Assembly (NCBI RefSeq): GCF_020991365.1
Contig: NZ_JAJLRA010000002.1
Span: forward strand, 310,001 to 374,000
Reading direction: 5' to 3'
Source: Streptacidiphilus sp. ASG 303
GTDB lineage: Bacteria > Actinomycetota > Actinomycetes > Streptomycetales > Streptomycetaceae
Length of the DNA: 64,000 nt
In this document: in pieces, positions 1-8,237 of the stretch
Numbering within the stretch: position 1 is the stretch's first letter
Layout of the letters: every line of letters begins with the position of its first letter
Notes under the pieces: generated by a model
What the model was told of the DNA's origin: nothing
Database searches by the model: none
What the model saw: only the letters and a program-made list of their open reading frames with translations
Position numbers and translations under genes: made by a program

Positions 1-1
1 C

Positions 2-334
2 GAGATCGGCGGGCTGGGTCAGCTGGTCGCCGAGGTCTCCCCCTACGCGACCGACCTGGACTGGAGCGACCTGGCCGAGCCGGAGGACATCCGCGCCGTG
101 GTCGAGTACCTGGGCCGGGCCACCGCCACCATGCACGCGGCCGCCGACGAGTCCAGCGGGCAGACCCTGGTGCCGTTCTCGACGGAGCACGCCATCGACG
201 CGGCGGTCTCCCGCGACGAGGAGGGCTTCGTGGAGGGGCTGGTCGACTTCGCGCACGCGTACGGGGCCCGGGCGCGCACCGACCACCAGATCTTCGTCGA
301 CCTGTTCCGCAACGGGCGCATCCCGGGGCTGTGA
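2..334 (+). CDS. DUF2252 family protein, C-terminal part only
   Basis: The reading frame is open from the window edge to a TGA at 334, so only the last 110 residues are present. The end of the protein (FAHAYGARARTDHQIF, then NGRIPGL) resembles the C-terminus of DUF2252 proteins, which usually have an AYADQNERDHxAL-like stretch followed by SGRI. DUF2252 proteins are a kinase-like-fold family of about 400-450 residues with no settled function, common in actinobacteria. No start, promoter or upstream neighbour can be judged. The family call rests on this short tail alone, so it is moderately secure. Confidence 0.6.
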   Translation, partial: EIGGLGQLVAEVSPYATDLDWSDLAEPEDIRAVVEYLGRATATMHAAADESSGQTLVPFSTEHAIDAAVSRDEEGFVEGLVDFAHAYGARARTDHQIFVDLFRNGRIPGL

Positions 335-380
335 GCCCGGCCGCGCGGGGCGGCGCGGGCCGCCGGCCCCGGGGCGGGAC

Positions 381-941
381 TCACCGCCCCGGGCCGCGCG
401 GCCCGACCGTCCCGGGCCGCCGGGAGGCGTCCGCCTCCCCGTGTCCCTCCCCCTGCGGCACCTCGCCCAGGAAGATCGGGACCCGGTGCAGCGGCGGGGG
501 CTCCCCCGGCAGCCCCGCCCGGGACCAGGCCACCCGGAGCGTCATCAGCAGCAGCCTGCGGGCCCGCAGCAGCAGGTAGCCGGCCAGCGGCAGCTCCACC
601 AGGAGCGCGGAGGCGAGGGCGGCCAGGAAGTCGCGGGAGCCGCGGGCCAGCATCACGTCGAACCAGGCGTCGCAGACCAGCAGCACCGCGGTGGCGACGG
701 CCAGCGGGATCACCACCTGGCGGCGGCGCCAGGCGGACCAGGCCGTCCCGGCGAGCGCGGCCAGCAGGCCGGCGTCGAAGCCGACCCAGGCGTAGCGCCA
801 CTGCCGGGCGACGTAGTGCACCGGCAGGGACATCGCGAGGTAGGCGATCCACGGGATCAGCGCGAGGCAGGCCACGACCAGGACCCGCAGGGCGCGGCGG
901 TGCCTGCGCGCGGCCCCCGGCGGCAGCGGGGCGGCGTCCAT
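381..941 (-). CDS. Multi-pass membrane protein of unknown function
   Basis: A 186-residue protein with an ATG start at 941. Hydrophobic segments lie near residues 18-38, 52-68, 75-95 and 105-125, so about four membrane passes are likely. The last 40 residues are polar and proline-rich and probably cytosolic. The segment WRYAWVGFDAGLLAALAGTAW followed by short basic loops resembles small hypothetical membrane proteins seen in Streptomyces, but I recognise no family with a known role. It converges with the DUF2252 gene. A GC hairpin at 368-393 overlaps its stop codon and may end transcription from one or both sides. Confidence 0.6.
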   Translation of the reverse strand: MDAAPLPPGAARRHRRALRVLVVACLALIPWIAYLAMSLPVHYVARQWRYAWVGFDAGLLAALAGTAWSAWRRRQVVIPLAVATAVLLVCDAWFDVMLARGSRDFLAALASALLVELPLAGYLLLRARRLLLMTLRVAWSRAGLPGEPPPLHRVPIFLGEVPQGEGHGEADASRRPGTVGPRGPGR

Positions 942-996
942 GGAGCCATTGTCCGTCCGGGCCCCGGGAGCCGCCGCCGGTGGGGCCCGGGCCCGG

Positions 997-1138
997 GGCG
1001 AGCGGGGGTGAGCCCGGGGCCCGAGGCGAGCGGGGGTGAGCCCGGGGCCCGGGGCGAGCGGGGGTGAGCCCGGGGCGCGAGGCGAGCGGGGGTGAGCCCG
1101 GGCCCGGGGCCCGGGGTGAGCCGGGGTGAGCCCGGGGC
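997..1138. repeat. 28-bp GC-rich tandem repeat
   Basis: Four near-perfect copies of a 28-bp unit start at 997, 1025, 1053 and 1081. Each holds the core GGCGAGCGGGGGTGAGCCCG, and shortened, degenerate copies run to about 1138. The array fills the space between the divergent membrane-protein gene and phoD and ends about 50 bp before the phoD -10 element. Units differ by one or two bases (GAGG or GGGG at the joint), which fits slippage or unequal exchange. No spacers are present, so it is not a CRISPR array. Confidence 0.85.
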
Positions 1139-1190
1139 GAACACCTGACGAACAGTCGGGCGGCGGGTTCCCCGGGCCCGTACCGGCCAG

Positions 1191-1196
1191 TAGCGT
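1191..1196 (+). promoter_or_regulatory. Candidate -10 element of a leaderless phoD transcript
   Basis: TAGCGT fits the actinobacterial TANNNT -10 consensus and ends 7 bases before the GTG at 1204, so transcription would begin at or next to the start codon. There is no Shine-Dalgarno sequence in front of that GTG, which agrees with leaderless translation. No convincing -35 is visible. Confidence 0.45.
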
Positions 1197-1203
1197 GCCC
1201 GGC

Positions 1204-2898
1204 GTGACCGAGTCCCTTCACGCGGCTCACGCCGCCGACGCCACCGCGTCCCCCCGCCGCACCCCGGCCCGCCGCGCCGTCATCAAGGCCGCCGCCGCCG
1301 TCACGGGTGCCGTCGCCCTGCCGGCCGCCACCGCGGCCCGGGCCGCCGCCTCCCCGGCCGCCACCGCTACCGCCCCGGCCTTCGTGCACGGCGTCTGCTC
1401 CGGCGACCCTCTGCCCGACGGCGTGGTCCTGTGGACCCGGGTGACCCCGACCCCCGACGCGCTGCCCGGCTCCGGCGCCGGCCCCGACCTGCCCGTGGAG
1501 TGGACCGTCGCCGCCGACCGCGGCTTCGCCTCCGTCGTCGCCTCCGGCACGGTGACGGCCTCCGCCGCCACCGACCACACCGTCAAGGTCGACGTGCGCG
1601 GCCTGGCCGCCGACACCCCGTACTGGTACCGCTTCACCGCGGGCGGCGCCTCCTCCCCCGCCGGCCGCACCCGCACCGCCCCCGCCGCCGACGCCGCCGT
1701 CGACCGGCTGCGCCTCGGCGTCGCCTCCTGCGCCAACTGGGAGGCCGGGTACTTCTCCGCCTACCGGCACCTGGCCGCCCGCGGCGACCTGGACGTCTTC
1801 CTCTTCCTCGGCGACTACGTCTACGAGTACCGCAGCGGCGACTTCTGCGCGCGGGGCACCGTCGTCCGCCCGCACCAGCCGCTGAACGAGACCGTCACCC
1901 TCGCCGACTACCGCACCCGGCACGGCGCCTGCAAGACCGACCCCGACCTCCAGGCGCTCCAGGCGCAGGTGCCGCTGATCGCGATCTGGGACGACCACGA
2001 ATTCGCCGACAACGCCTCCTCCACCGGCGCCGTCAACCACCAGCCCGACACCGAGGGTGACTGGGGCGCCCGGGTCGCCGCCGCCAAGCAGGCCTACTTC
2101 GAGTGGATGCCGGTCCGGCCGTCCATAGCGGGCACCACCTACCGGAAGCTGCGCTACGGGCGGCTCGCCGACCTGTCGCTGCTGGACCTGCGCTCCTTCC
2201 GCACCGCCCAGGCCGCCGCGGGCAGCGGCGGCGTGGACTCCCCCGACCGCACCATCACCGGCCGCGCCCAGCTCGACTGGCTCAAGGCCGGGCTCGCCGC
2301 CTCCGACACGGCCTGGCGGCTGGTCGGCAACTCGGTGATGATCTCGCCGGTCGCCTTCCTCTCGATGCCCGCCTACCTGCTGCGGCCGCTGGCGAAGCTG
2401 CTGGGCCTGCCCGAGGAGGGCCTGGCCGTCAACACCGACCAGTGGGACGGCTACACCCACGACCGCCGCGAACTGCTCGGCCACCTCTCCTCCCGCGGCA
2501 TCCGCAACACCGTCTTCCTCACCGGCGACATCCACTCCGCCTGGGCGGCGGACGTCCCCGCCGAGGCCGCCACCTACCCGGCGTCGGGATCGGTCGCCAC
2601 CGAGTTCGTCGTCACCTCGGTCACCTCCGACAACGTCGACGACTTCCTCAAGGTCCCGGCGCAGACCGTCTCCCTGGCCGGCGTCGCCGCCATCGAGGCC
2701 GCCAACCGGCACGTCAAGTGGGTCGACCTGGACTCCCACGGCTACGGCGTCCTCGACGTCACGGCGGAGCGGGTGCAGATGGACTACTACGTCCTCTCCG
2801 ACCGCACCCGGCCCGACGCCACGTCGCGGTGGGTCCGCTCCTACCGGACCCGCTCCGGCAGCCAGCAGGTCGAGCGGGTCTGGTCGCCCGTCGGCTGA
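1204..2898 (+). CDS. phoD: Alkaline phosphatase / phosphodiesterase, PhoD family, Tat-exported
   Basis: A secreted metal-dependent phosphomonoesterase or diesterase that frees phosphate from organic phosphates outside the membrane. The GTG at 1204 is preferred (564 residues); an in-frame upstream GTG at 1126 would place the minisatellite edge in the protein. A Tat signal is clear: [14 protein letters not shown] with the twin arginine at residues 23-24, followed by an alanine-rich core. Next come the PhoD N-terminal domain, with [20 protein letters not shown] near residue 65, and the metallophosphatase domain with GDYVYEY (about 203), WDDHEFADN (about 261) and TGDIHSAW (about 440), which carry the metal ligands. 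Length fits the family. Streptomyces phoD genes are usually PhoP-controlled, but I see no clear PHO box here. Confidence 0.93.
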   Translation: MTESLHAAHAADATASPRRTPARRAVIKAAAAVTGAVALPAATAARAAASPAATATAPAFVHGVCSGDPLPDGVVLWTRVTPTPDALPGSGAGPDLPVEWTVAADRGFASVVASGTVTASAATDHTVKVDVRGLAADTPYWYRFTAGGASSPAGRTRTAPAADAAVDRLRLGVASCANWEAGYFSAYRHLAARGDLDVFLFLGDYVYEYRSGDFCARGTVVRPHQPLNETVTLADYRTRHGACKTDPDLQALQAQVPLIAIWDDHEFADNASSTGAVNHQPDTEGDWGARVAAAKQAYFEWMPVRPSIAGTTYRKLRYGRLADLSLLDLRSFRTAQAAAGSGGVDSPDRTITGRAQLDWLKAGLAASDTAWRLVGNSVMISPVAFLSMPAYLLRPLAKLLGLPEEGLAVNTDQWDGYTHDRRELLGHLSSRGIRNTVFLTGDIHSAWAADVPAEAATYPASGSVATEFVVTSVTSDNVDDFLKVPAQTVSLAGVAAIEAANRHVKWVDLDSHGYGVLDVTAERVQMDYYVLSDRTRPDATSRWVRSYRTRSGSQQVERVWSPVG

Positions 2899-3018
2899 TC
2901 CCGCGCCAGGCGGCCCGCTCCGGAAAGCCCGTGCCGGGCGGCGCCGTCCGGGCACCACCGCCGCCTCCCGGCCGTTGATCGAACACAGTGGCGGTCGGGA
3001 GGCGGGGGCAGGGCGGGC

Positions 3019-3606
3019 ATGGCATCCAAGGGGACGGGGACCAAGGGGAAGGGAACCGGGGGAAAGGGAGCCGGGGGCGCGTCCGGCGCGGGGAGGCGGC
3101 GGGCCGGACTGCTCGCGGCCGCCTCCCTGTTCGGCGCCGTCGTGCTCCTCCTCGGCGCCCTCGGCCTGCTCGGCGGCCTCCAGGGCGTCGCCGCCCAGGT
3201 CCGGGCCGAGCGCTGGAGGCCCGAGCAGCCCACCGGCCCCGACCACGTCACCGCCCGCATGCGCGCCGTCCGCGACGCCGTGGAGAAGGAGTTCCGCCTC
3301 CCCGGCGGCTCCGGCTGCTACCGCGAGGACGGCGGCATAGCCGGCGGCGGCGAGCACCCCCTCGGCCGCGCCTGCGACTTCATGCTCGGCCCCGCCGGGG
3401 TGCGCGCCACCGGCGACCGCGCCGAGCTCGGCGACCGCATCGTCCGCTGGGTGCGCGAGCACGCCGACGACTACGGCATCTGGTACGTGATCTACCGTCA
3501 GCACATCTGGTCCAGCCGCCACCCCGAGCGAGGCTGGCTCCCCATGGAGGACCGCGGCGGCGTCACCGGGAACCACTACGACCACGTCCACATCTCGGTG
3601 TACTGA
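3019..3606 (+). CDS. Membrane-anchored protein with ARB-07466-like C-terminal domain
   Basis: A 195-residue protein starting at ATG 3019, preceded by GGGGGCAGGGCGGGC, which gives only a weak ribosome site. The N-terminus is a 26-residue Lys/Gly-rich repeat (KGTGTKGKGTGGKG), then one hydrophobic helix at about 29-55 that should act as a signal anchor. The outer domain (about 75-195) contains RMRAVRDAVEKEF, GGEHPLGRACDFM and the ending GNHYDHVHISVY. The HPLGRACDF and HYDHVHISV signatures are those of the ARB-07466-like domain, related to D-Ala-D-Ala peptidase and peptidase M15-type folds, with conserved His and Asp residues. A cell-wall role is likely, but the substrate is unknown. It follows phoD by 120 bases. 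Confidence 0.75.
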   Translation: MASKGTGTKGKGTGGKGAGGASGAGRRRAGLLAAASLFGAVVLLLGALGLLGGLQGVAAQVRAERWRPEQPTGPDHVTARMRAVRDAVEKEFRLPGGSGCYREDGGIAGGGEHPLGRACDFMLGPAGVRATGDRAELGDRIVRWVREHADDYGIWYVIYRQHIWSSRHPERGWLPMEDRGGVTGNHYDHVHISVY

Positions 3607-3829
3607 CCGGCGGCCCCGCCGGCCCGGCGTCCGAGGTGGGACCGGCTGCGCCGCTTCCGGAGAAACCGGCCGGACGCCGCGCGCACCCTCGACCGGGTCG
3701 TGGGACTTCCGGGCGAAGCCACTGCACCGGCCGGAACCCTCCGTCTCCGGTCGCCCCGCCCGAAGGCATTGACAACGCCGTCGGCAGTGAGGAGCCTGAT
3801 GCATCGCCATGGAGAGCGGGGGGTCTCAC

Positions 3830-4210
3830 ATGCCTCATGAAAACACCCGCATGAGAGCCAGTTGGATCTGCCTGGCCGTCATCGGCGCGGGCATCCTGAT
3901 TTTCGGCGTCGCCGCTGTCGTGGCGCCGGCCTCCCCTGACAAGCCGCTCATGCGGGCCGACGGACTGGCGTCGGCCGGCATGGGCCTGTTCGGGATGGCG
4001 ATAACCCTGGGCCCTTTCCGCGACCGGAGACGCTGGGCATGGGCCACGCAGTGGTTCTATCCGGTCTTCTGGGCGGCGCACCTGGTGGGCCGGCTGCCCC
4101 CGGGAAAGGACCACGTTCATCAGGTGGTGTTCATCGTCCTGTCGCTCGTGGGTTTGCTCCTGCCCATCCGAGACTTCTTTCCGCGCCCCCTACGGCAGGG
4201 CCGGGCTTGA
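3830..4210 (+). CDS. Small membrane protein of unknown function
   Basis: A protein of 126 residues with four hydrophobic stretches (roughly residues 10-32, 45-64, 75-92 and 103-120). The ATG at 3830 is chosen because GCGGGGGG lies 6 bases upstream; an in-frame ATG at 3809 adds seven residues but its GGAG is 14 bases away. Codon use is less G/C-extreme than its neighbours, and the following 800 bases also look atypical, which hints at acquired or decaying DNA. The pattern of a MRADGLASAGMGLFGM helix and a WATQWFYPVFWAAH helix resembles small Streptomyces membrane proteins without assigned function. A short hairpin (GAATCG / CGATTC, 4223-4239) follows the stop. Confidence 0.55.
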   Translation: MPHENTRMRASWICLAVIGAGILIFGVAAVVAPASPDKPLMRADGLASAGMGLFGMAITLGPFRDRRRWAWATQWFYPVFWAAHLVGRLPPGKDHVHQVVFIVLSLVGLLLPIRDFFPRPLRQGRA

Positions 4211-4379
4211 TTGCCGCCCAGCGAATCGTGGAGCGATTCCCCGATCACACCGAAAGGGGCGGACATCCACGAGAAGCAGGGGTCCGCAGGGACGATTTCG
4301 GCGGGACTGCGCAAGGGACGGGAAACGCACAGGCCACGCGCACGGCCGCTCACCCCCACTCTCGAGAACCCCGAACGGG

Positions 4380-4917
4380 GTGGGGCACTCTCATTCATGG
4401 TGGAGGTGCCGGACCCGTTCCGGCCGGAAGGTGCGCGACGCCCCGCTCCGAGCCCTGGGAGGCAGGCGACGAGCCGTGGACGTCGATCGAGCCGCTGGCC
4501 CCGCCCGTACCCCGGTGCTCCCGCAGCCGGACAAGCGAGGTCGACCGGCGAGACGCACCGTGCCGCCGTCCCCGAGCGGGGCCTCCAGCAGAAGAACGGG
4601 CAGCGGCCGTCGCGGAAGACCCCCTCGACCGGCGGGTCCGGGTGTCCCGGCCTGGCACTGGAGGCCCACCAGATGCGCCAGACCCCGGATTCCGGGTCGA
4701 ACTGGCGGAGGATGAGGCCCTCGAAGGTGTCGGTCCGGATCCGGTCGACGTTCCCCGGGCCGCCCAGGACCGGTTCGGCCTCGGCCGTCGCGTCGAACCC
4801 GGTCCGCTCCTGGCGCTCCGGGCCGGTGACGTCCAGGGGCTTGCGGTTGTGCACCCGCCGGCGCCCGACGATGAAGTCGAAGTCGGAACGGCCGTCCTCG
4901 GGCACGGCAGTGCTCAT
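4380..4917 (-). pseudogene. Degraded gene for a small calycin-like hypothetical protein
   Basis: From the ATG at 4917 (GGGGAG six bases upstream) the first 100 codons read as a recognisable protein: EDGRSDFDFIVGRRRVHNRK, then FDATAEAEPVLGGPGNVDRI, then LRQFDPESGVWRIWWAS and PPVEGVFRDGR. This is the pattern of a roughly 150-residue actinobacterial protein family, which I would place with DUF1579-like calycins from memory. After about residue 100 the expected RPVRVRFEW and WEQAFSxDGGxTW motifs are missing, the frame turns Pro/Arg-rich, and no stop occurs until 4120, inside the neighbouring gene. One or more frameshifts or substitutions have probably destroyed the C-terminal half. An in-frame ATG at 4968 is a second possible start. 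Confidence 0.55.
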
Positions 4918-5127
4918 GTGGACTCCCCGGCGAGTGGTCGCCACCGGTCCCTCGGCGGCGGTGGACATGCGCGGATCCGCATCGTACGGAAAGTCACTGG
5001 CACTCCGTCGGGTCCGGCGGTCCCGGTCAACGGATGACCGACGGGCGGGCCCGCTGTGGAACGATCGGCGGGCGTCCGGGGCGTCCGCCCGTCGGGCGGT
5101 CGGGGTCGGACGGAGGAGGACGGCGGC

Positions 5128-6024
5128 ATGGGAGGGCACGGCGGCATGGAGGGTCACGACGGCATGGCGGCTGGATCGGACGGCGGCGACGACGGCGGGG
5201 AGCCGTTCGGTCCGCTGGTGGCCGCCGGCCGGCTCGCCCGCCTGCTGGGCGCACCCGGCGTGGTCGTGCTCGACGCCTCGGTCGGGGCGCACCGCGGCTC
5301 CCTCCGGCGGATCCCGGGAGCGCGGCCCTTCGACATCGACGGGGCGCTGTCCGACCCAGCCGCCCCCCTGCCCCACACGATGCCCGGGGCGGCGCGGCTC
5401 ACCGAGGAGGTGCGCGCGCTCGGCGTGGACGACGGCAGCACGGTGGCCGTCTACGACGCGGCGGGCGTCTACTCCAGCGCCCGCGCCTGGTGGATGCTCC
5501 GGGCGATGGGCCACGAGCGGGTCGCGGTCCTCGACGGCGGCCTGCCCGCCTGGGAGGCCGCCGGGCTGCCCGTGGAGGAGGGCCCGCCCGCGCGCGCCGG
5601 GCGGCACGGGGACTTCACCGCCCGCCCCCGCCCCGGGCGGTTCGTGGACGCCGACGGGGTGGCGGCCGCCCTGGCCGACCCCGCCGCGGCGGTCCTCGAC
5701 GCGCGCTCCAGCGAGCGCTTCCGGGGCGAGGCCCCCGAGCCCCGCCCGGGGCTGCGCGGCGGCCACATGCCCGGGGCGGTCAGCCTGCCGTTCGGCGAGG
5801 TCCAGCGGGACGGTCTGATGCTCCCGGAGGCGGAGCTGCGGGCCGTCCTCGCGGCCCGGACCGGGGGCCGGGAGAGGCTGGTGGTGAGCTGCGGTTCGGG
5901 GGTCACGGCCTGCGTCCTGGCGCTGGCGGCCGTGCTCGCCGGGTACCCGGAGCCGGCCGTGTACGACGGCTCCTGGAGCGAGTGGGGCCTGCCCTCGGAC
6001 CTCCCGGTGGTGACGGGCGGGTAG
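5128..6024 (+). CDS. sseA: Two-domain sulfurtransferase (thiosulfate / 3-mercaptopyruvate type)
   Basis: Two tandem rhodanese domains in 298 residues, the usual size. The ATG at 5128 is set by GGAGGAGG eight bases upstream, which excludes the longer frame from 5056. The N-terminus is Gly/Met/His-rich (MGGHGGMEGHDGM) and probably disordered. The inactive first domain runs from about residue 30 to 145 (VVLDASVG, AVYDAAGVYSSARAWWML, DGGLPAWEAAG). The catalytic domain ends with CGSGVTAC, where the persulfide-forming Cys is near residue 255. A CGSGVTA loop is typical of mercaptopyruvate sulfurtransferases, whereas CRKGVT marks thiosulfate-specific enzymes. It converges with the YceI gene. Confidence 0.88.
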   Translation: MGGHGGMEGHDGMAAGSDGGDDGGEPFGPLVAAGRLARLLGAPGVVVLDASVGAHRGSLRRIPGARPFDIDGALSDPAAPLPHTMPGAARLTEEVRALGVDDGSTVAVYDAAGVYSSARAWWMLRAMGHERVAVLDGGLPAWEAAGLPVEEGPPARAGRHGDFTARPRPGRFVDADGVAAALADPAAAVLDARSSERFRGEAPEPRPGLRGGHMPGAVSLPFGEVQRDGLMLPEAELRAVLAARTGGRERLVVSCGSGVTACVLALAAVLAGYPEPAVYDGSWSEWGLPSDLPVVTGG

Positions 6025-6057
6025 TCCGGCGGCCGACGGCCGGGCGGGCCGGGCCCG

Positions 6058-6969
6058 TCACTCGGGCGGGGTCGGGGTGTCCTCGCAGCGGAACATGGCC
6101 TGGACGTCCAGCTCCAGCTTGATGCGGGGGCCGACGACGGCGATGCCGCGGGCCAGCATGGAGCGCCAGTTGAGGGTGAAGTCCTCGCGGTGCAGCTCGG
6201 TGGTGGCGAGTGCGGCGCAGCGCAGCTCCTCGCCATAGCCGCCGTTGACCATGCCGAGGTAGGTGGTGTCCAGCTGGACGGACCGGCTGGTGCCGTGCAT
6301 GGTGAGCGCGCCGTGGACGGTCCACTTGGCGCCGTGCCGGTGGACGAGGCGGTCGCTGGCGAAGTGCAGGTACGGGTACCGCTTGACGTCGAGGAAGTCG
6401 GCGGACCGCAGGTGGGTGTCGCGGGTGCGGTTGCCGGTGGTGAGGGAGCCGGCCTCGATGGTGATCTCGATGGACGAGTCCTCCATCCGCTCGCCGATGC
6501 GGATGCCGCCCTCGAAGTCGGTGAACCGGCCGTGCACGTGGGCCATCCCGACGTGCTGCGCGATGAAGCGGATCGCGGTGTGCGGGGGGTCGAAGTCCCA
6601 GGCGCCGGGGACGGGCAGCTCCTTGAGCGGGGACGGCATGAGCTGGAACGGCCCGACGTGGCTGCGCTGCCCGGCCGTGACGGTCACGGCGGAGCGGACC
6701 GGCTCCAGGCTGTCGGCGGTCACCGCCAGCTGGTACTCCCCCGGCGGCAGCGCGGCCGCGAACCAGCCGAAGGGGTCGCTGGTGGCCGTCACCAGCGGGA
6801 GGCGGTGGACCGGGTCGAAGACGGTGATGTCGGCGCCGCGCAGTGCGGTGCCCATCGGGTCGTGCACCTCGCAGCTGACGACGCCCGCCCCGCGGGGCGG
6901 GGCCGGGAGCAGCGGCGCGTCGGCGGTGCCGGTGCGCGCGTGCCTGCGCCGCAGCAGTCCCAGGGGCAT
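6058..6969 (-). CDS. YceI-family lipocalin-like protein with N-terminal carboxypeptidase-regulatory-like domain
   Basis: ATG at 6969 with GGAGGAG six bases upstream (303 residues). Residues about 35-110 form a Cna B / carboxypeptidase-regulatory-like beta sandwich (GVVSCEVHDPMGTALRGADI, FGWFAAALPPGEYQLAV). Residues about 128-300 are a YceI domain: GAWDFDPPHTAIRFIAQHVG, VHGRFTDFEGGIRIGE, SADFLDVKRYPYLHF and FTLNWRSML. YceI proteins form a long hydrophobic tunnel that binds isoprenoid-like lipids. Normal YceI proteins are about 180-190 residues, so the first domain is an addition. No Sec or Tat signal is visible, so it is probably cytosolic. Confidence 0.85.
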   Translation of the reverse strand: MPLGLLRRRHARTGTADAPLLPAPPRGAGVVSCEVHDPMGTALRGADITVFDPVHRLPLVTATSDPFGWFAAALPPGEYQLAVTADSLEPVRSAVTVTAGQRSHVGPFQLMPSPLKELPVPGAWDFDPPHTAIRFIAQHVGMAHVHGRFTDFEGGIRIGERMEDSSIEITIEAGSLTTGNRTRDTHLRSADFLDVKRYPYLHFASDRLVHRHGAKWTVHGALTMHGTSRSVQLDTTYLGMVNGGYGEELRCAALATTELHREDFTLNWRSMLARGIAVVGPRIKLELDVQAMFRCEDTPTPPE

Positions 6970-7048
6970 GGTTCTCCTCCTTGCCGGAGCGGTCCGAGGG
7001 TCGTCCCCGTCGCCTTCCGGCGGTTCTCGGGCGGTCGGCGGGATTCCG

Positions 7049-7077
7049 CCGATAAAGATCGTCAGTAGGCAGACTAA
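7049..7077 (-). promoter_or_regulatory. Candidate promoter of the YceI gene in a 350-bp gene-free stretch
   Basis: On the minus strand TTAGTC (7077-7072) and TATCGG (7054-7049) are separated by 17 bases, a fair vegetative promoter about 80 bases upstream of the YceI start. The gene-free stretch 6970-7322 is less GC-rich around 7050-7200 than its surroundings, and I see no other gene or structured element in it. Confidence 0.4.
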
Positions 7078-7322
7078 CCCGGCCCGGAGCCGCCTCCGCG
7101 CCACGCAGGTGACCTGGGGGTGAGAGAAACTTCACCGTGTCAGAAATATGTGTGGGCGACGTGTCCGGATTTCAAGGAAAGGCATTAACTGAAGCCCTGT
7201 CACGGATTCCCGCGCCCCGGAGGCCGCTCCCCGGACGCGACGGCAGCACCTCCCGCGCCGGTACGGGGGCAGGCCGGTGAGGGGCCGTCCGGCCCGGCTG
7301 CGGGCGGCCCGCGCGGGAGCCC

Positions 7323-7682
7323 TCAGCCCAGGAGGGCCAGGAGGCGGCGGGCCTGGCGCTCCAGGGTGCCCGCCGGGTTCCGTGCGTGACCCGGGGCGTC
7401 CGGCAGGAGCATGAGCAGCCGGATCAGGGCGAAGAGCCTGCGGAGGTCCTCCAGGCGGCGTGCCTCGGCGGGGGTGAGGGCGAAGCGGCCGAGGAAGGCC
7501 GGCACGTCGAGGGTGCCGTCCACCCACGTGGACACGTGCTCGGCGATCTCGGCCAGCTCGAAGGCGCGGTCGCTTCGGCCGGAGATCTCGAAGTCCACGA
7601 GGCGGACGCGGTCGCCGTCCCAGAGGAAGTTCGCCAGGTTCCCGTCCGCGAGGCCGAGGCCCCCTCCCGCCGGGCGTTCCAT
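7323..7682 (-). pseudogene. C-terminal fragment of an aminoglycoside-phosphotransferase-like kinase
   Basis: Only 119 residues of a protein family that is usually 280-330 long. LADGNLANFLW corresponds to the catalytic loop HGDLxxxNxL, but with Ala where the usual His-Gly lies before the Asp, and VRLVDFEISGRSDRAFELAEI matches the DFE/DxD metal-binding segment and the helix behind it. The ATP-binding N-lobe is absent: the 200 bases upstream are non-coding in every frame, and the L7/L12-like gene then begins divergently. The upstream part must have been deleted. An APH-fold remnant is fairly secure; its former substrate cannot be told. Confidence 0.6.
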
Positions 7683-7888
7683 CCGCCGGGACGTGACGGG
7701 ACGCGGTGGGAGCGGCCGCCCCGGGGGTCGCGTGCGGCCGTCCCGGCCCGCGGGGCGCGGACCGGTGCGGGCGGCGTCCCGCCGTCCCGGCCCCCGCCCC
7801 CCGGTTCCCCGGTCCCGTCGACCCCAGAGGGGTCGAGAGCCGTCCGGGGCGGGCCCTACCCTGCACAGGGGTCCACGGAGGAGGGGCG

Positions 7889-8152
7889 ATGACGGTGTAC
7901 TTCACCCTCGTGTGCGACGACCCGCCGTACGGCGTGGTGCTCACGGACCCGGGCCCTCGCCCCGTCGAGGTGGTGAAGGCCCTGCACCGGCGGACGGGGC
8001 TGAGCCTGTGGCGCAGCAAGGTCCTCATCGGCGACCTGCCCGCCACCGTCCTCGCCGACGTGCCGGAGCAGGACGCGGTGGCCATGGCGGCGGCACTGCG
8101 TGAGGCGGGCGCCCGGGCCGACGCGGTGCGGATGCCGCCGCTTCGGCCCTGA
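7889..8152 (+). CDS. Stand-alone ribosomal protein L7/L12 C-terminal-domain-like protein
   Basis: An 87-residue protein with GGAGGAGG in front of the ATG at 7889 and a -10-like TACCCT near 7858. Residues 28-80 (VEVVKALHRRTGLSLWRSKVLI, then LPATVLADVPEQDAVAMAAALREAGARADAV) align by pattern with the L7/L12 C-terminal domain, which has VIKxVREITGLGLKEAKxLV, then P..V...V....A..I...LE.AGA.VE. Residues 1-27 form a short beta-rich start instead of the L10-binding N-domain, so it cannot join the ribosomal stalk in the normal way. Its role is unknown. It is transcribed alone, divergent from the APH fragment and convergent with the PH-domain gene. Confidence 0.7.
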   Translation: MTVYFTLVCDDPPYGVVLTDPGPRPVEVVKALHRRTGLSLWRSKVLIGDLPATVLADVPEQDAVAMAAALREAGARADAVRMPPLRP

Positions 8153-8237
8153 GCCCCTGCGGGAGGCAGCCGGAACGGCGGGTCGTGGCATGTGCCGCGG
8201 CGGTCCGCGGAACACGCCGACGGACACCCGGGCGCCC

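Noticed and set aside
368-393. GC hairpin between the DUF2252 and membrane-protein genes as a firm terminator
   Set aside because: The 10-bp stem overlaps the stop codon of the minus-strand gene and such stems arise easily by chance here, so I mention it only in the gene entry.
43-3810. Very long open frames opposite known genes, such as 1255 codons on the minus strand here
   Set aside because: In DNA of about 74% GC stops are rare, so opposite frames stay open. This one is Gly/Val/Arg-rich, has no domains and covers PhoD and others on the coding strand.
4223-4239. Short GAATCG / CGATTC inverted repeat as an operator or terminator
   Set aside because: Only six bases per arm and in atypical DNA; support is too thin for a separate feature.
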